Shown here: one piece after another, positions 16,095-25,675 of the stretch
Layout of the letters: each line of letters opens with the position of its first letter
Numbering within the stretch: the stretch's first letter is position 1
From: Streptomyces sp. SAI-127
GTDB lineage: Bacteria; Actinomycetota; Actinomycetes; Streptomycetales; Streptomycetaceae
Direction of reading: 5' to 3'
DNA length: 64,000 nucleotides
Assembly: GCF_029894425.1 (NCBI RefSeq)
Contig: NZ_JARXYJ010000001.1
Coordinates: 9,196,501 to 9,260,500 of the forward strand
Translations under genes and position numbers: made by a program
The notes under the pieces: generated by a model
What the model was told of the DNA's origin: nothing
The model's database searches: none
Seen by the model: only the letters and a program-made list of their open reading frames with translations

Positions 16095-17432
16095 ATGCCG
16101 CTCGTCGTGGTCGGGATCAGCGTCCTCGTCCTGCTCTTTCTGATGACGAAGCTGAGACTGAACGGCTTCGCCGCTCTCCTCCTGGTCGCCGTGGGTGTCG
16201 CCCTGGTACGCGGCATCGGCCTCGAGGAGATACCGGACGTCCTCTCCGAGGGCATCGGTGACCAGATCGGCGACACGATGCTCACCATCGGGCTCGGCGC
16301 CATGGTCGGCCGTGTGATGGGGGACTCCGGTGCCGCGCAACGGATCGCCGGCAAGCTCCTCGACGTCTGCGGCCCGCGCTGGGTGCAGGTCGCCATGGTG
16401 CTGTCCGCGATGCTCATCGGCGTGACGATGTTCTACGAGGTCGCCTTCGTGATCATCGTGCCGGTGGCGTTCACCCTCGTCCGGGTCACCCGGGTGAACC
16501 TCCTGTGGGTGGGGCTGCCGATGTCGATCGCCCTGTCCACCATGCACAGTTTCCTGCCGCCCCACCCGGGCCCCACGGCCGTGGCCGCCACCTTCCATGC
16601 CTCCGTCGGACTGACCCTGTTCTACGGCCTGTTCATCGCGGTCCCGGTCGGCGCGTTCATCGCGCTGCTGTGGCCGCGCCTGCCGTTCGTCCGGCGGATG
16701 AACCCCGAGATCCCCAAGGGCCTGGTCAGCGAACGGGTCTTCGAGGAGGAGGAGATGCCCGGCATGGGCTGGTCGCTGGCGGTGGCCCTGCTGCCCGTCG
16801 TGCTGATCGCCGGTGCCGCGGTGACCGACCTGGCCACCTCGGGGGACAGCGCCGGGCTGCACTTCGTCGCCTTCATCGGCTCCGCGCCGATCGCCCTGCT
16901 GCTGACGCTGCTCGTGGCCGTCTGGGTCTTCGGGCCGCGCATGGGGCGCAGCCTGGCCGAGGTGAGTACCTCGTGCAAGGAGGCCGCCCAGGCGATGGCG
17001 ATGATCCTGCTGGTCATCGGCGCGGGCGGGGCCTTCAAGAACGTCCTCGTCGAGGGCGGGATCTCCGACTACATCAAGGACGCGACCGACGGCTGGTCCA
17101 TCTCGCCGATCATCCTGGCCTGGCTGATCGCCGCGATCCTGCGGGTGGCCCTCGGTTCCGCGACCGTCGCCGTCGTCACCGCCTCCGGCGTGGCACTGCC
17201 GCTGCTCGCGGGAAGCGGGGTCCACGCCGAGGTCATGGTGCTCGCCGTCTCCTGCGGGTCGATCGCCTTCTCGCACGTCAACGACCCGGGCTTCTGGATG
17301 TTCAAGGAGTACTTCAACCTGTCCGTCATCGACGCGATCAAGGCACGGACCACGTACACGACGGTACTCGCGGTCCTGGGCCTCGGGGGTGTACTGGTCC
17401 TGGAACAGGTGCTGGACGCCCTGAAGGTCTGA
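16095..17432 (+). CDS. GntP-family sugar-acid:H+ symporter (probable glucarate/gluconate uptake)
   Basis: A 445-residue GntP-family permease with about 12-14 membrane segments. Family features: LTIGLGAMVGRVMGDSGAAQ RIA, MFYEVAFVIIVPVAFTLVR, LPPHPGPTAVAATF (the conserved PPHPGP motif), LRVALGSATVAVVTASG and CGSIAFSHVNDPGFWMFKEY. Characterised members import gluconate or related acids with protons. GGAGAA lies 5 nt before the ATG. The next gene, 39 bp downstream, is glucarate dehydratase, so D-glucarate is the most likely substrate. The palindrome at 15982-16014 probably regulates both. Confidence 0.92.
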   Translation: MPLVVVGISVLVLLFLMTKLRLNGFAALLLVAVGVALVRGIGLEEIPDVLSEGIGDQIGDTMLTIGLGAMVGRVMGDSGAAQRIAGKLLDVCGPRWVQVAMVLSAMLIGVTMFYEVAFVIIVPVAFTLVRVTRVNLLWVGLPMSIALSTMHSFLPPHPGPTAVAATFHASVGLTLFYGLFIAVPVGAFIALLWPRLPFVRRMNPEIPKGLVSERVFEEEEMPGMGWSLAVALLPVVLIAGAAVTDLATSGDSAGLHFVAFIGSAPIALLLTLLVAVWVFGPRMGRSLAEVSTSCKEAAQAMAMILLVIGAGGAFKNVLVEGGISDYIKDATDGWSISPIILAWLIAAILRVALGSATVAVVTASGVALPLLAGSGVHAEVMVLAVSCGSIAFSHVNDPGFWMFKEYFNLSVIDAIKARTTYTTVLAVLGLGGVLVLEQVLDALKV

Positions 17433-17471
17433 CCTCCCCCTCATCAACCATCAGAAGGACACCGCCTCGCC

Positions 17472-18800
17472 ATGAGCCAACCCGTCGTCACGAAGTTCTC
17501 CGTCCACCCAGTCGCCGGCCGGGACTCCATGCTCCTGAACCTCTCCGGTGCCCACGCCCCGTACTTCACCCGGAACGTCGTCGTCCTCGAGGACTCCGAG
17601 GGACGCACCGGCCTCGGCGAGGTGCCGGGCGGCGACGGCATCACACGGACCCTCCGCGACGCCGAGCGCCTGGTCGTCGGTGCCCGCGTCGGCGACTACA
17701 AGCGGGTCCTGCGCACCATCCACGACACCTTCGCCGACCGTGACTCGGGCGGCCGCGGCGCCCAGACCTTCGATCTGCGGACGACCGTGCACGCGGTCAC
17801 CGCCGTCGAGTCGGCGCTTCTGGATCTGCTCGGACAGCACCTCGACGTCCCGGTCGCGGCGCTGCTCGGCGACGGACGGCAGCGCGATGCCGTACGGGTC
17901 CTGGGCTACCTCTTCTACGTCGGCGACCCGGACCGCACCGACCTCGCCTACGTCCGTGAGCCCGGCGCGGAAGCGGACTGGTACCGCATCAGGCGCGAGG
18001 AGGCACTGACCCCCGAGGCGATCGTCCGCCAGGCCGAGGCCACCTACGACCACTACGGCTTCCGCGACTTCAAGCTCAAGGGCGGTGTCCTGCCGGGCAG
18101 CGAGGAGGTCAAGGCCGTACACGCGCTCAAGGAGCGGTTCCCCGAGGCCCGCATCACCCTCGATCCGAACGGCGCCTGGTCCCTGCGCGAGGCGGTCGAA
18201 CTGTGCCGTCCGCTCGTCGGCACGCTCGCCTATGCCGAGGATCCGTGCGGTGCGGAAGGCGGCTACTCGGGCCGGGAGATCCTCGCCGAGTTCCGCCGGG
18301 CCACCGGACTGCCCACCGCGACCAACATGATCGCCACGGACTGGCGGCAGCTGACCCACGCCCTGGCCCTGCAGTCGGTGTCCATCCCGCTCGCCGACCC
18401 GCACTTCTGGACCATGCAGGGCTCGGTCCGGGTCGCCCAGCTGTGCCATGCCATGGGGCTGACCTGGGGCTGCCACTCCAACAACCACTTCGACATCTCG
18501 CTCGCGATGATGGCGCACTGCGGTGCCGCCGCCCCGGGCGAGTACAACGCCCTCGACACCCACTGGATCTGGCAGGAAGGCCTGGAACGGCTCACCGTCG
18601 AGCCGCCGCGGATCACCGGCGGCGAGGTCGCCGTCCCGGACACGCCCGGCCTCGGGGTCCGGCTGGACCGCGACCGGCTCCGGGCCGCTCAGGAACTGCA
18701 CGAGGAGGTGGCCTCGGCGGGCCGTGACGACGCCGCCGGGATGCAGTACCTGATCAAGGGCTGGGCCTTCGACGCGAAGCGTCCGTGCCTGGTGCGCTGA
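17472..18800 (+). CDS. gudD: Glucarate dehydratase
   Basis: A 442-residue enolase-superfamily enzyme that converts D-glucarate to 5-keto-4-deoxy-D-glucarate. The N-terminal capping domain shows [20 protein letters not shown] and GEVPGGDGI, typical of GudD. Catalytic features of the barrel are visible: FKLKGG (the KxK base), LDPNGAW, YAEDPCG and TNMIATDW (metal and N ligands), ADPHFW, and [14 protein letters not shown] with the catalytic His/Asp pair. Length and motifs match GudD. It forms an operon with the GntP-type permease for glucarate import and first-step catabolism. Downstream enzymes (KDG aldolase type) are not in the window. Confidence 0.92.
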   Translation: MSQPVVTKFSVHPVAGRDSMLLNLSGAHAPYFTRNVVVLEDSEGRTGLGEVPGGDGITRTLRDAERLVVGARVGDYKRVLRTIHDTFADRDSGGRGAQTFDLRTTVHAVTAVESALLDLLGQHLDVPVAALLGDGRQRDAVRVLGYLFYVGDPDRTDLAYVREPGAEADWYRIRREEALTPEAIVRQAEATYDHYGFRDFKLKGGVLPGSEEVKAVHALKERFPEARITLDPNGAWSLREAVELCRPLVGTLAYAEDPCGAEGGYSGREILAEFRRATGLPTATNMIATDWRQLTHALALQSVSIPLADPHFWTMQGSVRVAQLCHAMGLTWGCHSNNHFDISLAMMAHCGAAAPGEYNALDTHWIWQEGLERLTVEPPRITGGEVAVPDTPGLGVRLDRDRLRAAQELHEEVASAGRDDAAGMQYLIKGWAFDAKRPCLVR

Positions 18801-18853
18801 GTTCCGCATGCGCTGACCGCCGCGTGTGCCGAGTTCCGCGTGTGCCGAACTCG

Positions 18854-18882
18854 TTGACATGGTCAAGACAGCTCATTAGCAT
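18854..18882 (+). promoter_or_regulatory. Sigma-70-type promoter TTGACA-N17-TAGCAT
   Basis: A consensus -35 (TTGACA, 18854-18859) is followed by exactly 17 bp and a -10 fitting TANNNT (TAGCAT, 18877-18882). The predicted start, near 18889, falls just before the 16-bp palindrome at 18894. TTGAC-ATG-GTCAA also makes a small inverted repeat over the -35. Confidence 0.7.
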
Positions 18883-18893
18883 CCGTGAAGCCT

Positions 18894-18909
18894 TGGAAAG
18901 CGCTTTCCA
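18894..18909. promoter_or_regulatory. LacI-family operator palindrome
   Basis: TGGAAAGCGCTTTCCA is a perfect 16-bp palindrome with the central CG typical of LacI/GalR operators. It lies immediately after the predicted transcription start of the promoter at 18854-18882, where bound repressor would block initiation. The cognate regulator is unknown; the only full LacI gene in the window is 29 kb away (47506-48537). Confidence 0.75.
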
Positions 18910-18979
18910 GTTCATGCCTCGACTTCCCCCCACGGGATCCGCCCCCCCACAGGATCCACCCCCACAAGAGGACCCCCAC

Positions 18980-19580
18980 ATGAACCCACGGAAGATCGCA
19001 GTGGCGGCAGCGCTCGCCGCCCTGCTCCTGGCCGGCCCCGGTATCGCCCAGGCCGCTCCGCCCGCCGCGCCCCCACCCCAGGAACAGGTCGCGGCGGCCA
19101 CCATCACCTGGACCCTGGAGCGGGCCAGCAACCCCACCGCGGACCAGCAGGCGGCGTACACCCTCATCACCTCGGCGATGAACGCCGCGGTGGCCCGCTA
19201 CAACAACCTCAGCGACCTGGGGAAGTCCATCACCGTCCGCTACGACACGAGCGTGCCCACCGCGGACGGCAACCTCAACGGGACCATCCGCTTCGGCGGC
19301 AACCGCAGTTACATGACCGAGCGGACCGCTCTGCACGAGATCGCCCACACCATCGGCGTGGGCACGAGCTCGGGCTGGTCCTCCCTCGGTGGCAGTGGCA
19401 CCTGGACGGGTGCTCAGGCGACCGCCCTTGTCCGGCAGTTCGACGGTTCCTCGGCCAAGTTGTCCACCGGCGGTGGGCACTTTCTGGCCGTACGGCCTCA
19501 ACTACGAGAACGAGTTCTCCGGCACGGCGGCCGACCGCCACGTGGGGATCGTCGCCGCGATGGTGCGTGACGGTCTGTGA
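18980..19580 (+). pseudogene. Secreted zincin-type metalloprotease-like protein, frameshifted near the C-terminus
   Basis: ATG 18980 opens a Sec signal peptide (residues 1-28, ending AGPGIAQAAP). A mature domain with LTSAMNAAVARYNNLSDLG-like helices and the zinc motif ALHEIAHTIGVGTSS (HExxH) follows. The frame then diverges at 19481-19483. After HF the conserved end WPYGLNYENEFSGTAADRHV ... MVRDGL appears one base off. Removing one T from the TTT at 19481-19483 restores a protein of about 199 residues. The relatives I know are secreted proteins that often carry ricin-type lectin domains. Either a recent pseudogene or a single-base error in the sequence. It is preceded by a strong promoter and LacI-type palindrome. 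Confidence 0.75.
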
Positions 19581-19702
19581 GCTGAGGGCTTGGTGTCCGG
19601 GGGCGAAAAACCGCTCCCGGACACGGTGTTCGGGCGCAGGACCGGCCCCTGCGGGGAAGGGCCCTTGTCGACCGGTACCTCACCCGCGCACTGGAGGCTC
19701 CC

Positions 19703-22700
19703 TTGGACGCGCACGGCACACATGACACCTTCCGGCCCGGTCCGCTCTCCCGCCGCAGATTCCTCCAGGCCGCCGGTGTCACCGCCACCGCCGTCGCGGC
19801 CGCCGGTTCACCCGCCTCGGCCGCCCCCTCCCACTCGGCCACCCTCTCCCTTACCGCTGCCACCGGCGGTTCCGCGACGCTCTCCCCGGCCGGCGACCGG
19901 CTCGTCGCCGAAGTACAGAACGTGCTCTGGTCGATTCCACGTACCGGTGGCACCGCCGTCGCGCTCACCTCGCCCGGCCTCGAACCCACCCGTCCGCAGT
20001 TCTCGCCCGACGGCGGCCGCCTCGTCGTGTGCGCCTACCGCGGCGGCGGCTTCCACCTTTGGACACTGCGGTCCGACGGCAGCGACGTACGACAGCTCAC
20101 CGACGGGCCCTGGGACGACCGCGGCCCCGCCTGGTCGCCGGACGGCACCCGGATCGCCTTTGCCTCCGAGCGCGGCGGCGACACCGTGACCGGCAGCCCG
20201 TACCGCATCTGGGTCGTCGACGTGCGCTCCGGGGCACTGACCCGGCTCACCGGACGCGCCGCCCAGCAGGGCCCGGCGCAGGACGGTGCCTGGGAGGACT
20301 TCGACCCGACCTGGTCGGCGGACGGCGAGCGCGTGCTGTTCGTGCGCGCGGCCGTCACCGCCACGGGCACCCTGCGCGCCGACGCCCTCGCCTCGGTGGC
20401 CGCCGACGGTTCGGGACCGGTCACCGTCGAGCACACCGACGACTCCGGCGCCCAGCTCATGACCCCGGCCGTCTCACCAGGCGGCCGCCTCGCGTATCTG
20501 CGCACCACGCCTGCCCCCAGCGCCTCGTGCACCCTCGTCGTGGACGGCACGCCGATCGCCGTCGACGGAGACGTCCTTCCGGCGCCGCCCCGCTGGACCG
20601 ACGGCGAACGGCTCCTGCTCGCGGTGGACGGCCACTTCCGCCTCGCGGACCCCGAGGCGCCCGCGGCGGGGGAGGAGATCCCGTTCACGGCCGCGATGCC
20701 CGTGCGACGGCCCCGCTACCGCGGCAAGGCGTACGACTTCGAGGGCGCCGGCACCCGGCCCGTGCGCGCCCTGCATCTGCCCGCCCTCTCGCCCGACGGC
20801 CGCAGCGTCGCCTTCGCCGCGCTCAACTCCCTGTGGACCGCCGGGACATCGGGCGGGCGCGCACCCCGCAGGGTGCTCCGGGTCCCGCACACGCGCTATG
20901 TGCTGGGGCCGACCTGGACACCCGACGGCACGGGGCTGGTCTTCGCCGACGACCGGGACGGACTGTTCGCCGTACGGCGCCGGGACCTCGACTCCGGCGA
21001 GGAGACCGTGCTCGCCGACGGCGGCCGGGTCTTCCCCGCCCTCTCGCCCGACGGGACCCGGCTGGCCTGCCTGGACATGTCCGGCAACCTGCTCGTGCGC
21101 GACCTGTCCGACGGCAGCGAACGGACCCTCGTCGCACCGCTCGGCGCGGGCGGTCTGCCCGGTCGCCCCAGCTGGTCTCCCGACGGGCGGTACGTCGCCC
21201 TGTGCGATCGCAACCGGCTCAACCAGCGCTTCCGTGAGGGCTACAACCTCATCCGGGTCGTCGACACCACCACCGGCACCGCCGCCCTGCACGCCCTCGC
21301 CCCGCACACCTCCCTCTCCGACCGCTACGACTCCGGCCCGGTCTGGTCCCCGGACGGCCGCTGGATGGCCGTGGTCGCCGAGTCCGCTCTGTGGCTGCTG
21401 CCGGTCCGCTCGGACGGCACCCCCGACGGTGAGCCGCGCCGCCTCACCTCCGAGCCCGCCGACCACCCCTCCTGGTCCGCCGACGCCCACACGCTGCTCT
21501 ATCTCTCCGCCGGCACCCTGCGCCTGATCGACGTCCGCAGCGGCAAGGCCCGTACCGTCAAGGTGCCGCTGGACTACCGCCGCCCCCGTCCGGCCGACAC
21601 CCTCGTGCACGCGGGCCGGTTCTGGGACGGCACCGGACCGGACGTCCGCGAGGACATCGACCTCCTGATCCGTGACGGCCGTATCGCGGAGGTCTCCCCG
21701 CACCGCACCGGGCGATCGGCCGCCCGCCGACTCGACGCGAGCGACCGCACCGTGCTCCCAGGACTCTGGGACGCGCACACCCACCCCTGGCAGAGCACCT
21801 ACGGCGGACGTCAGACCGCGCTCCAACTCGCCTACGGCATCACGACCGCCGTCTCCCTGGGCGGCTTCGCCTACGAGCAGGCCCGGATCCGGGAGGCGGT
21901 CGCCGCCGGAGTACTCGCCGGGCCACGGCTGCTGGCCACCGGTGAACTGCTCGACGGGGCCCGCGTCGCCTACAGCATGGGCCGCGCGCACCGCACCCCT
22001 GAGGGGCTGCGGCGCTCGCTGGAGCGCGGGGCGGCGCTGGACTGGGACTTCGTGAAGACGTACGTCCGCGCCCCGGGCTGGGTGATGAAGGAGGCTGCGG
22101 ACTTCGCACACGAGCGGCTCGGTGTGCGCAGCGGCAGCCATCTCTGTACGCCGGGCGTTCAGCTCGGGCAGGACCTGACGACCCATCTCCAAGCCACGCA
22201 GCGGCTGGAGTTCGGGCATGCGACCACGGCCACGGGCCGCGTCCACGAGGACGTCCAGGAGATCTACACCAAGGCCGGGTTCCACCTCGTCGCCACCCCG
22301 TTCACGGCGCTCGCCCTGCTGGGCGCGGACCCCGCCCTCGCGGAGGACCGCCGTGTCACCTCCCTGATGCCGCCGTGGGACACGGTGTTGGTCCGCCAGC
22401 AGGCCGGTCAGGCACCAACGTCTGATCAACTGGCCACCCTCGAACGGGAGTTGACCGTGTATCGGCGCATCCTGGCCGACGGCGGTCAGGTCGCGCTCGG
22501 CACGGACCAGCCGCTCGTGCCGGTCGGTCTGCATCTGCACCTGGCCCTGCGGGCGCTGCACCGCGGCGGGCTGACTCCCACCGAGGCCCTGCGCACCGCC
22601 ACCCTGCTGCCCGCCCGTGTGTTCGGCGCGGACGCCGACCTGGGGACACTGGAGGAGGGCAAGCTCGCCGATCTCACGGTCGTGGACGGAGACCCCTTCA

Positions 22701-22897
22701 CCGACTTCGACACCCTGATCCGTACGGTGGCGGTGCTGCGCGGAGGTGTGCACTTCGAGCAGGCGGACCTCGTGGACGCCTTCGACTCGGTGCGGCGCTC
22801 CGGTGTGTCCTCCGACGCGACCTCGGAGGCGGAATGGCTCGGGGTGAGCCAGCAGCTGCGGCGTGAGGGATGCTGCGATCCGGGGTCCGCGCTGTGA
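19703..22897 (+). CDS. Tat-exported beta-propeller/amidohydrolase fusion protein
   Basis: A 1064-residue secreted protein. A twin-arginine signal (SRRRFLQAAG, then AGSPASAAP) is followed by repeated TolB/WD40-like PD40 blades (SPDGGRLVV, SPDGTRIAFAS, SPDGRSVAFA, TPDGTGLVFADD and others) over about residues 50-620. The C-terminal amidohydrolase barrel (about 630-1010) shows VLPGLWDAHTHPW (metal HxH), then DFVKTYVRAPG, SHLCTPG, FGHATTATG and LGTDQPLVP (metal Asp). It ends with the ATLLPARVFGADADLGTLEEG KLAD signature. The TTG start 19703-19705 has GGAGG 5 nt upstream. Similar TolB-amidohydrolases are annotated as imidazolonepropionase- or peptidase-like. The substrate is unknown. Confidence 0.87.
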   Translation: MDAHGTHDTFRPGPLSRRRFLQAAGVTATAVAAAGSPASAAPSHSATLSLTAATGGSATLSPAGDRLVAEVQNVLWSIPRTGGTAVALTSPGLEPTRPQFSPDGGRLVVCAYRGGGFHLWTLRSDGSDVRQLTDGPWDDRGPAWSPDGTRIAFASERGGDTVTGSPYRIWVVDVRSGALTRLTGRAAQQGPAQDGAWEDFDPTWSADGERVLFVRAAVTATGTLRADALASVAADGSGPVTVEHTDDSGAQLMTPAVSPGGRLAYLRTTPAPSASCTLVVDGTPIAVDGDVLPAPPRWTDGERLLLAVDGHFRLADPEAPAAGEEIPFTAAMPVRRPRYRGKAYDFEGAGTRPVRALHLPALSPDGRSVAFAALNSLWTAGTSGGRAPRRVLRVPHTRYVLGPTWTPDGTGLVFADDRDGLFAVRRRDLDSGEETVLADGGRVFPALSPDGTRLACLDMSGNLLVRDLSDGSERTLVAPLGAGGLPGRPSWSPDGRYVALCDRNRLNQRFREGYNLIRVVDTTTGTAALHALAPHTSLSDRYDSGPVWSPDGRWMAVVAESALWLLPVRSDGTPDGEPRRLTSEPADHPSWSADAHTLLYLSAGTLRLIDVRSGKARTVKVPLDYRRPRPADTLVHAGRFWDGTGPDVREDIDLLIRDGRIAEVSPHRTGRSAARRLDASDRTVLPGLWDAHTHPWQSTYGGRQTALQLAYGITTAVSLGGFAYEQARIREAVAAGVLAGPRLLATGELLDGARVAYSMGRAHRTPEGLRRSLERGAALDWDFVKTYVRAPGWVMKEAADFAHERLGVRSGSHLCTPGVQLGQDLTTHLQATQRLEFGHATTATGRVHEDVQEIYTKAGFHLVATPFTALALLGADPALAEDRRVTSLMPPWDTVLVRQQAGQAPTSDQLATLERELTVYRRILADGGQVALGTDQPLVPVGLHLHLALRALHRGGLTPTEALRTATLLPARVFGADADLGTLEEGKLADLTVVDGDPFTDFDTLIRTVAVLRGGVHFEQADLVDAFDSVRRSGVSSDATSEAEWLGVSQQLRREGCCDPGSAL

Positions 22898-22988
22898 CGC
22901 CTGCGGGTCCCTGGATCTGACTTGTCCGATTCCTGTGCGGCGCGCACTCTGGGTCTGTGAGGCACCTCACCGCGCGAATTGAGCAAGA

Positions 22989-25673
22989 ATGGCCACTTTT
23001 GATCAAGGGAACGGTCACAGCGGGTGGTCATCCGATGTCGCGACGGTCACCCTCAGCCTGGACGGCGTGGTCACGGGGTGGAGCGAGGGCGCTCGACGAC
23101 TGCTGGGCCATCGAGCCCCGGAGGTCGTAGGGCGCGCCGCGACGGATCTGCTCCTCGGTGAGGGAGCGCCCGGGGCGACCGGGCTCTCCCTCACCGGCTC
23201 CCAGGAATGGAGGGGCACGGCGGCACTGCGGCATCGGGACGGCCACCGCGTCGAAACGGCCCTGCACGCCCAGCCGTCGCTGGGCGGCGACGGCATGGCC
23301 CACTCCTTCGTCGTGGCACTCTCCCCGGGTCCCGACCGATCCATGGTGGAGTGGGCCTTCGACCAGGCCTCGATCGCGCTCACCACCCACAGCGTGACGT
23401 CCGGCTCGTGGCGCAGGAACGCGACGGCGGAGAGCGGGGGGCGAGGGACGGGGGCCGAGGGCGGTGCGCGACCGGCTGGGGGCGAGGGTGGCGCGCGACC
23501 GGTTCGGCTCGACGGCGGAGCGCGACCGGCTGGGGGCGAAGGCGGAGCGCAAGCGGTGGGGGCCGAGGAGCGGGCGGTGGGGGCCGACGGTGGAGCCCGA
23601 GCGGCAGGGGCCGAGGGCGGGGAGCTGCCGGCAGGAGACGGAGACGAGCCGGCTACCAGGGGCGGGAGTGAACCGGCGGTGCGCCAAGCCGCACGCGGAG
23701 TGGCCCGCGACGCCGGATACGAGCCGCAGGCGCCCGCCCCCGCCGACGAAGGCTTCCTCCGGTGTGTCCGCCGGGTCGCCGAAGAACGCGCCCCGATGCG
23801 CTACGAGTGTCTGGCCCCGGAGCCGGCCTGTCCCCCCGGCGCCGTCCCCCGCAGTTCCGCCCACCACCGCGCCTGGGTCATCGAGCTCTGGCCCGTCCGC
23901 GACCCCGCGACCGGTGAGGTCGTCGGCGTGGGCACCGCCGCGTTCGACAGCAGCGACCAGCACGCGGCCCGGCAGCGGCTCGCCCTGTTGCAGGAGGCCG
24001 GCACCTCCATCGGCACCACCCTGAACGTGGCCCGCACCGCCCAGGAGCTCGCCGATCTCGCCGTCCCGCGCCTCGCCGACTTCGTCAGTGTGGACCTCCT
24101 CGACTCCGTGCTGCGCGGGGACGAACCCGTGCCGGGACCGGTCGACGCGGCCGTGGTGCTCCGCAGGGTCGCCCATCAGTCCGCCGCCGAGGGGGAGGGC
24201 GTCCCGGAGGCGGCCGTCGACCTCGGCGGGGTGGACACCTACCCGCCGTTCTCCCCGCCCGCCCGCTGCCTGGCCGATGGGAAACCGGTGCTCAGCGGCG
24301 CGGGCGACCCCGACTTCGCCGCCTGGATCGCCGGACACGAGACACGCACCGCACGTGTGGCGGAGTACGGGTTCCACTCCGTCATGGCCACCCCCCTGCG
24401 CGCCCGGGGCATCACCCTCGGCGTCGCGGTCTTCACCCGCAGCAGCGGCTCCCCGCCCTTCGAACCGGACGATCTGATCCTCGCCGAGGAACTCGCGGGC
24501 CGGGCCGCGGTCGGCGTCGACAACGCCCGCCGCTACACCCGTGAGCGCACCAACGCCCTCACCCTCCAACGCAGCCTCCTGCCCCGGGACCTGCCCAGAC
24601 AGGCGGCCGTCGAGGTGGCGTACCGCTACCTGCCGGCCGGCACCGGCGCGGGCGTGGGCGGCGACTGGTTCGACGTCGTGCCCCTGTCGGGCACCCGCGT
24701 GGCCCTGGTCGTGGGGGACGTGGTCGGGCACGGCATCCATGCCTCCGCCACGATGGGCCGGCTGCGCACCGCAGTCCGCACCCTCGCCGACGTGGACCTC
24801 CCCCCGGACGAACTCCTCACCCACCTGGACGATCTGGTCACCCACCTGTCCACGGACGAGGAGGACCTCGCTCCGGACGAGCCGTACGTCGTCAGCGGCG
24901 AAGTCGGGGCGACCTGTCTGTACGCCGTCTACGACCCGGTCTCCCGCGTGTGCACCTTCGCCAGCGCAGGTCACGTCCCGCCCGTCGTGCTGCTCCCCGA
25001 CGGCACGGCCCGGGTGGTGGAGCTGACGCCGGGGCCGTTGCTCGGCGTCGGAGGGCTGCCCTTCGAGTGCACCGAGCTGGAGCTGCCCGAGGGCAGTCTG
25101 CTGGCCTTCTGCACCGACGGCCTGGTCGAGGCGCGCGACCGTGACCTCGGCCTCGGGCTCGACCGGCTCTGCGAGTGCCTGGTCGGTCCGGTCGCCTCAC
25201 TGGAAACGACCTGCGACACCATTCTCAAGGCCCTGCTGCCCAGGAGCCCCTCCGACGACGTGGCCCTGCTCCTCGCCCGCACCCGTGCCCTGCACGCCGA
25301 CCAGGTCGCCGCCTGGTCCCTGCCCTCCGACCCGTCGATCGTGGCCGACGCCCGCGCCCAGACCACCCGCCAGCTCACCGCCTGGGGGCTGGAGGAGGCG
25401 GCGTTCGTCACCGAGCTGGTGGTGAGCGAGCTGGTCACCAACGCCATCCGCTACGGCGCCGTTCCGATCGGCCTCCGACTCATCCGCGACCGGACCCTGA
25501 TCTGCGAGGTCTCCGACGCCAGCAACACCGCCCCGCATCTGCGCCGGGCGCGCACCTACGACGAGGGCGGCCGCGGGCTGCACATGGTCGCCCAGCTCAC
25601 CCAGGGCTGGGGCACCCGCCAGACCCCCCTGGGCAAGACCATCTGGGCCGAACAATCCCTCCCGGCCGGCTGA
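22989..25673 (+). CDS. PAS-GAF-SpoIIE phosphatase with C-terminal anti-sigma-type HATPase
   Basis: An 894-residue soluble signalling protein. A PAS domain (about 10-125: SLDGVVTGWSEGARRLLGH) is followed by a second PAS-like part broken by a Gly/Ala/Glu-rich repeat linker (about 145-235). Then come a GAF domain (about 325-510), a PP2C/SpoIIE phosphatase (about 520-760) and an RsbW/SpoIIAB-type HATPase (about 770-894). Phosphatase metal motifs: GGDWFDVVPL, VVGDVVGHG, FCTDGLVEAR and SDDVALLLA. HATPase: VVSELVTNAIRYG and GGRGLHMVAQL. Such proteins dephosphorylate anti-anti-sigma factors and can also sequester sigma or phosphorylate partners. The HTH-less LacI-like gene begins 2 nt after the stop, so a sugar signal may feed this switch. 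Confidence 0.9.
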   Translation: MATFDQGNGHSGWSSDVATVTLSLDGVVTGWSEGARRLLGHRAPEVVGRAATDLLLGEGAPGATGLSLTGSQEWRGTAALRHRDGHRVETALHAQPSLGGDGMAHSFVVALSPGPDRSMVEWAFDQASIALTTHSVTSGSWRRNATAESGGRGTGAEGGARPAGGEGGARPVRLDGGARPAGGEGGAQAVGAEERAVGADGGARAAGAEGGELPAGDGDEPATRGGSEPAVRQAARGVARDAGYEPQAPAPADEGFLRCVRRVAEERAPMRYECLAPEPACPPGAVPRSSAHHRAWVIELWPVRDPATGEVVGVGTAAFDSSDQHAARQRLALLQEAGTSIGTTLNVARTAQELADLAVPRLADFVSVDLLDSVLRGDEPVPGPVDAAVVLRRVAHQSAAEGEGVPEAAVDLGGVDTYPPFSPPARCLADGKPVLSGAGDPDFAAWIAGHETRTARVAEYGFHSVMATPLRARGITLGVAVFTRSSGSPPFEPDDLILAEELAGRAAVGVDNARRYTRERTNALTLQRSLLPRDLPRQAAVEVAYRYLPAGTGAGVGGDWFDVVPLSGTRVALVVGDVVGHGIHASATMGRLRTAVRTLADVDLPPDELLTHLDDLVTHLSTDEEDLAPDEPYVVSGEVGATCLYAVYDPVSRVCTFASAGHVPPVVLLPDGTARVVELTPGPLLGVGGLPFECTELELPEGSLLAFCTDGLVEARDRDLGLGLDRLCECLVGPVASLETTCDTILKALLPRSPSDDVALLLARTRALHADQVAAWSLPSDPSIVADARAQTTRQLTAWGLEEAAFVTELVVSELVTNAIRYGAVPIGLRLIRDRTLICEVSDASNTAPHLRRARTYDEGGRGLHMVAQLTQGWGTRQTPLGKTIWAEQSLPAG
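23436..23680 (+). repeat. GC-rich repeat coding for a Gly/Ala/Glu linker in the SpoIIE-type protein
   Basis: Degenerate tandem units coding GGARPAGGE-like peptides (GCGGTGCGCGACCGG and variants) expand the linker between the PAS segments. The purine-rich pattern (GGCGGAGCGCGACCGG) recurs several times. It appears to be an in-frame expansion rather than a domain. Confidence 0.65.
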
Positions 25674-25675
25674 CC

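Noticed and set aside
25175..25675. HTH domain for the LacI-like sensor in the upstream in-frame extension
   Set aside because: The upstream frame is the shadow of the SpoIIE-type gene, Arg/Pro-rich, with no helix-turn-helix pattern, so the sensor is truly HTH-less as read.
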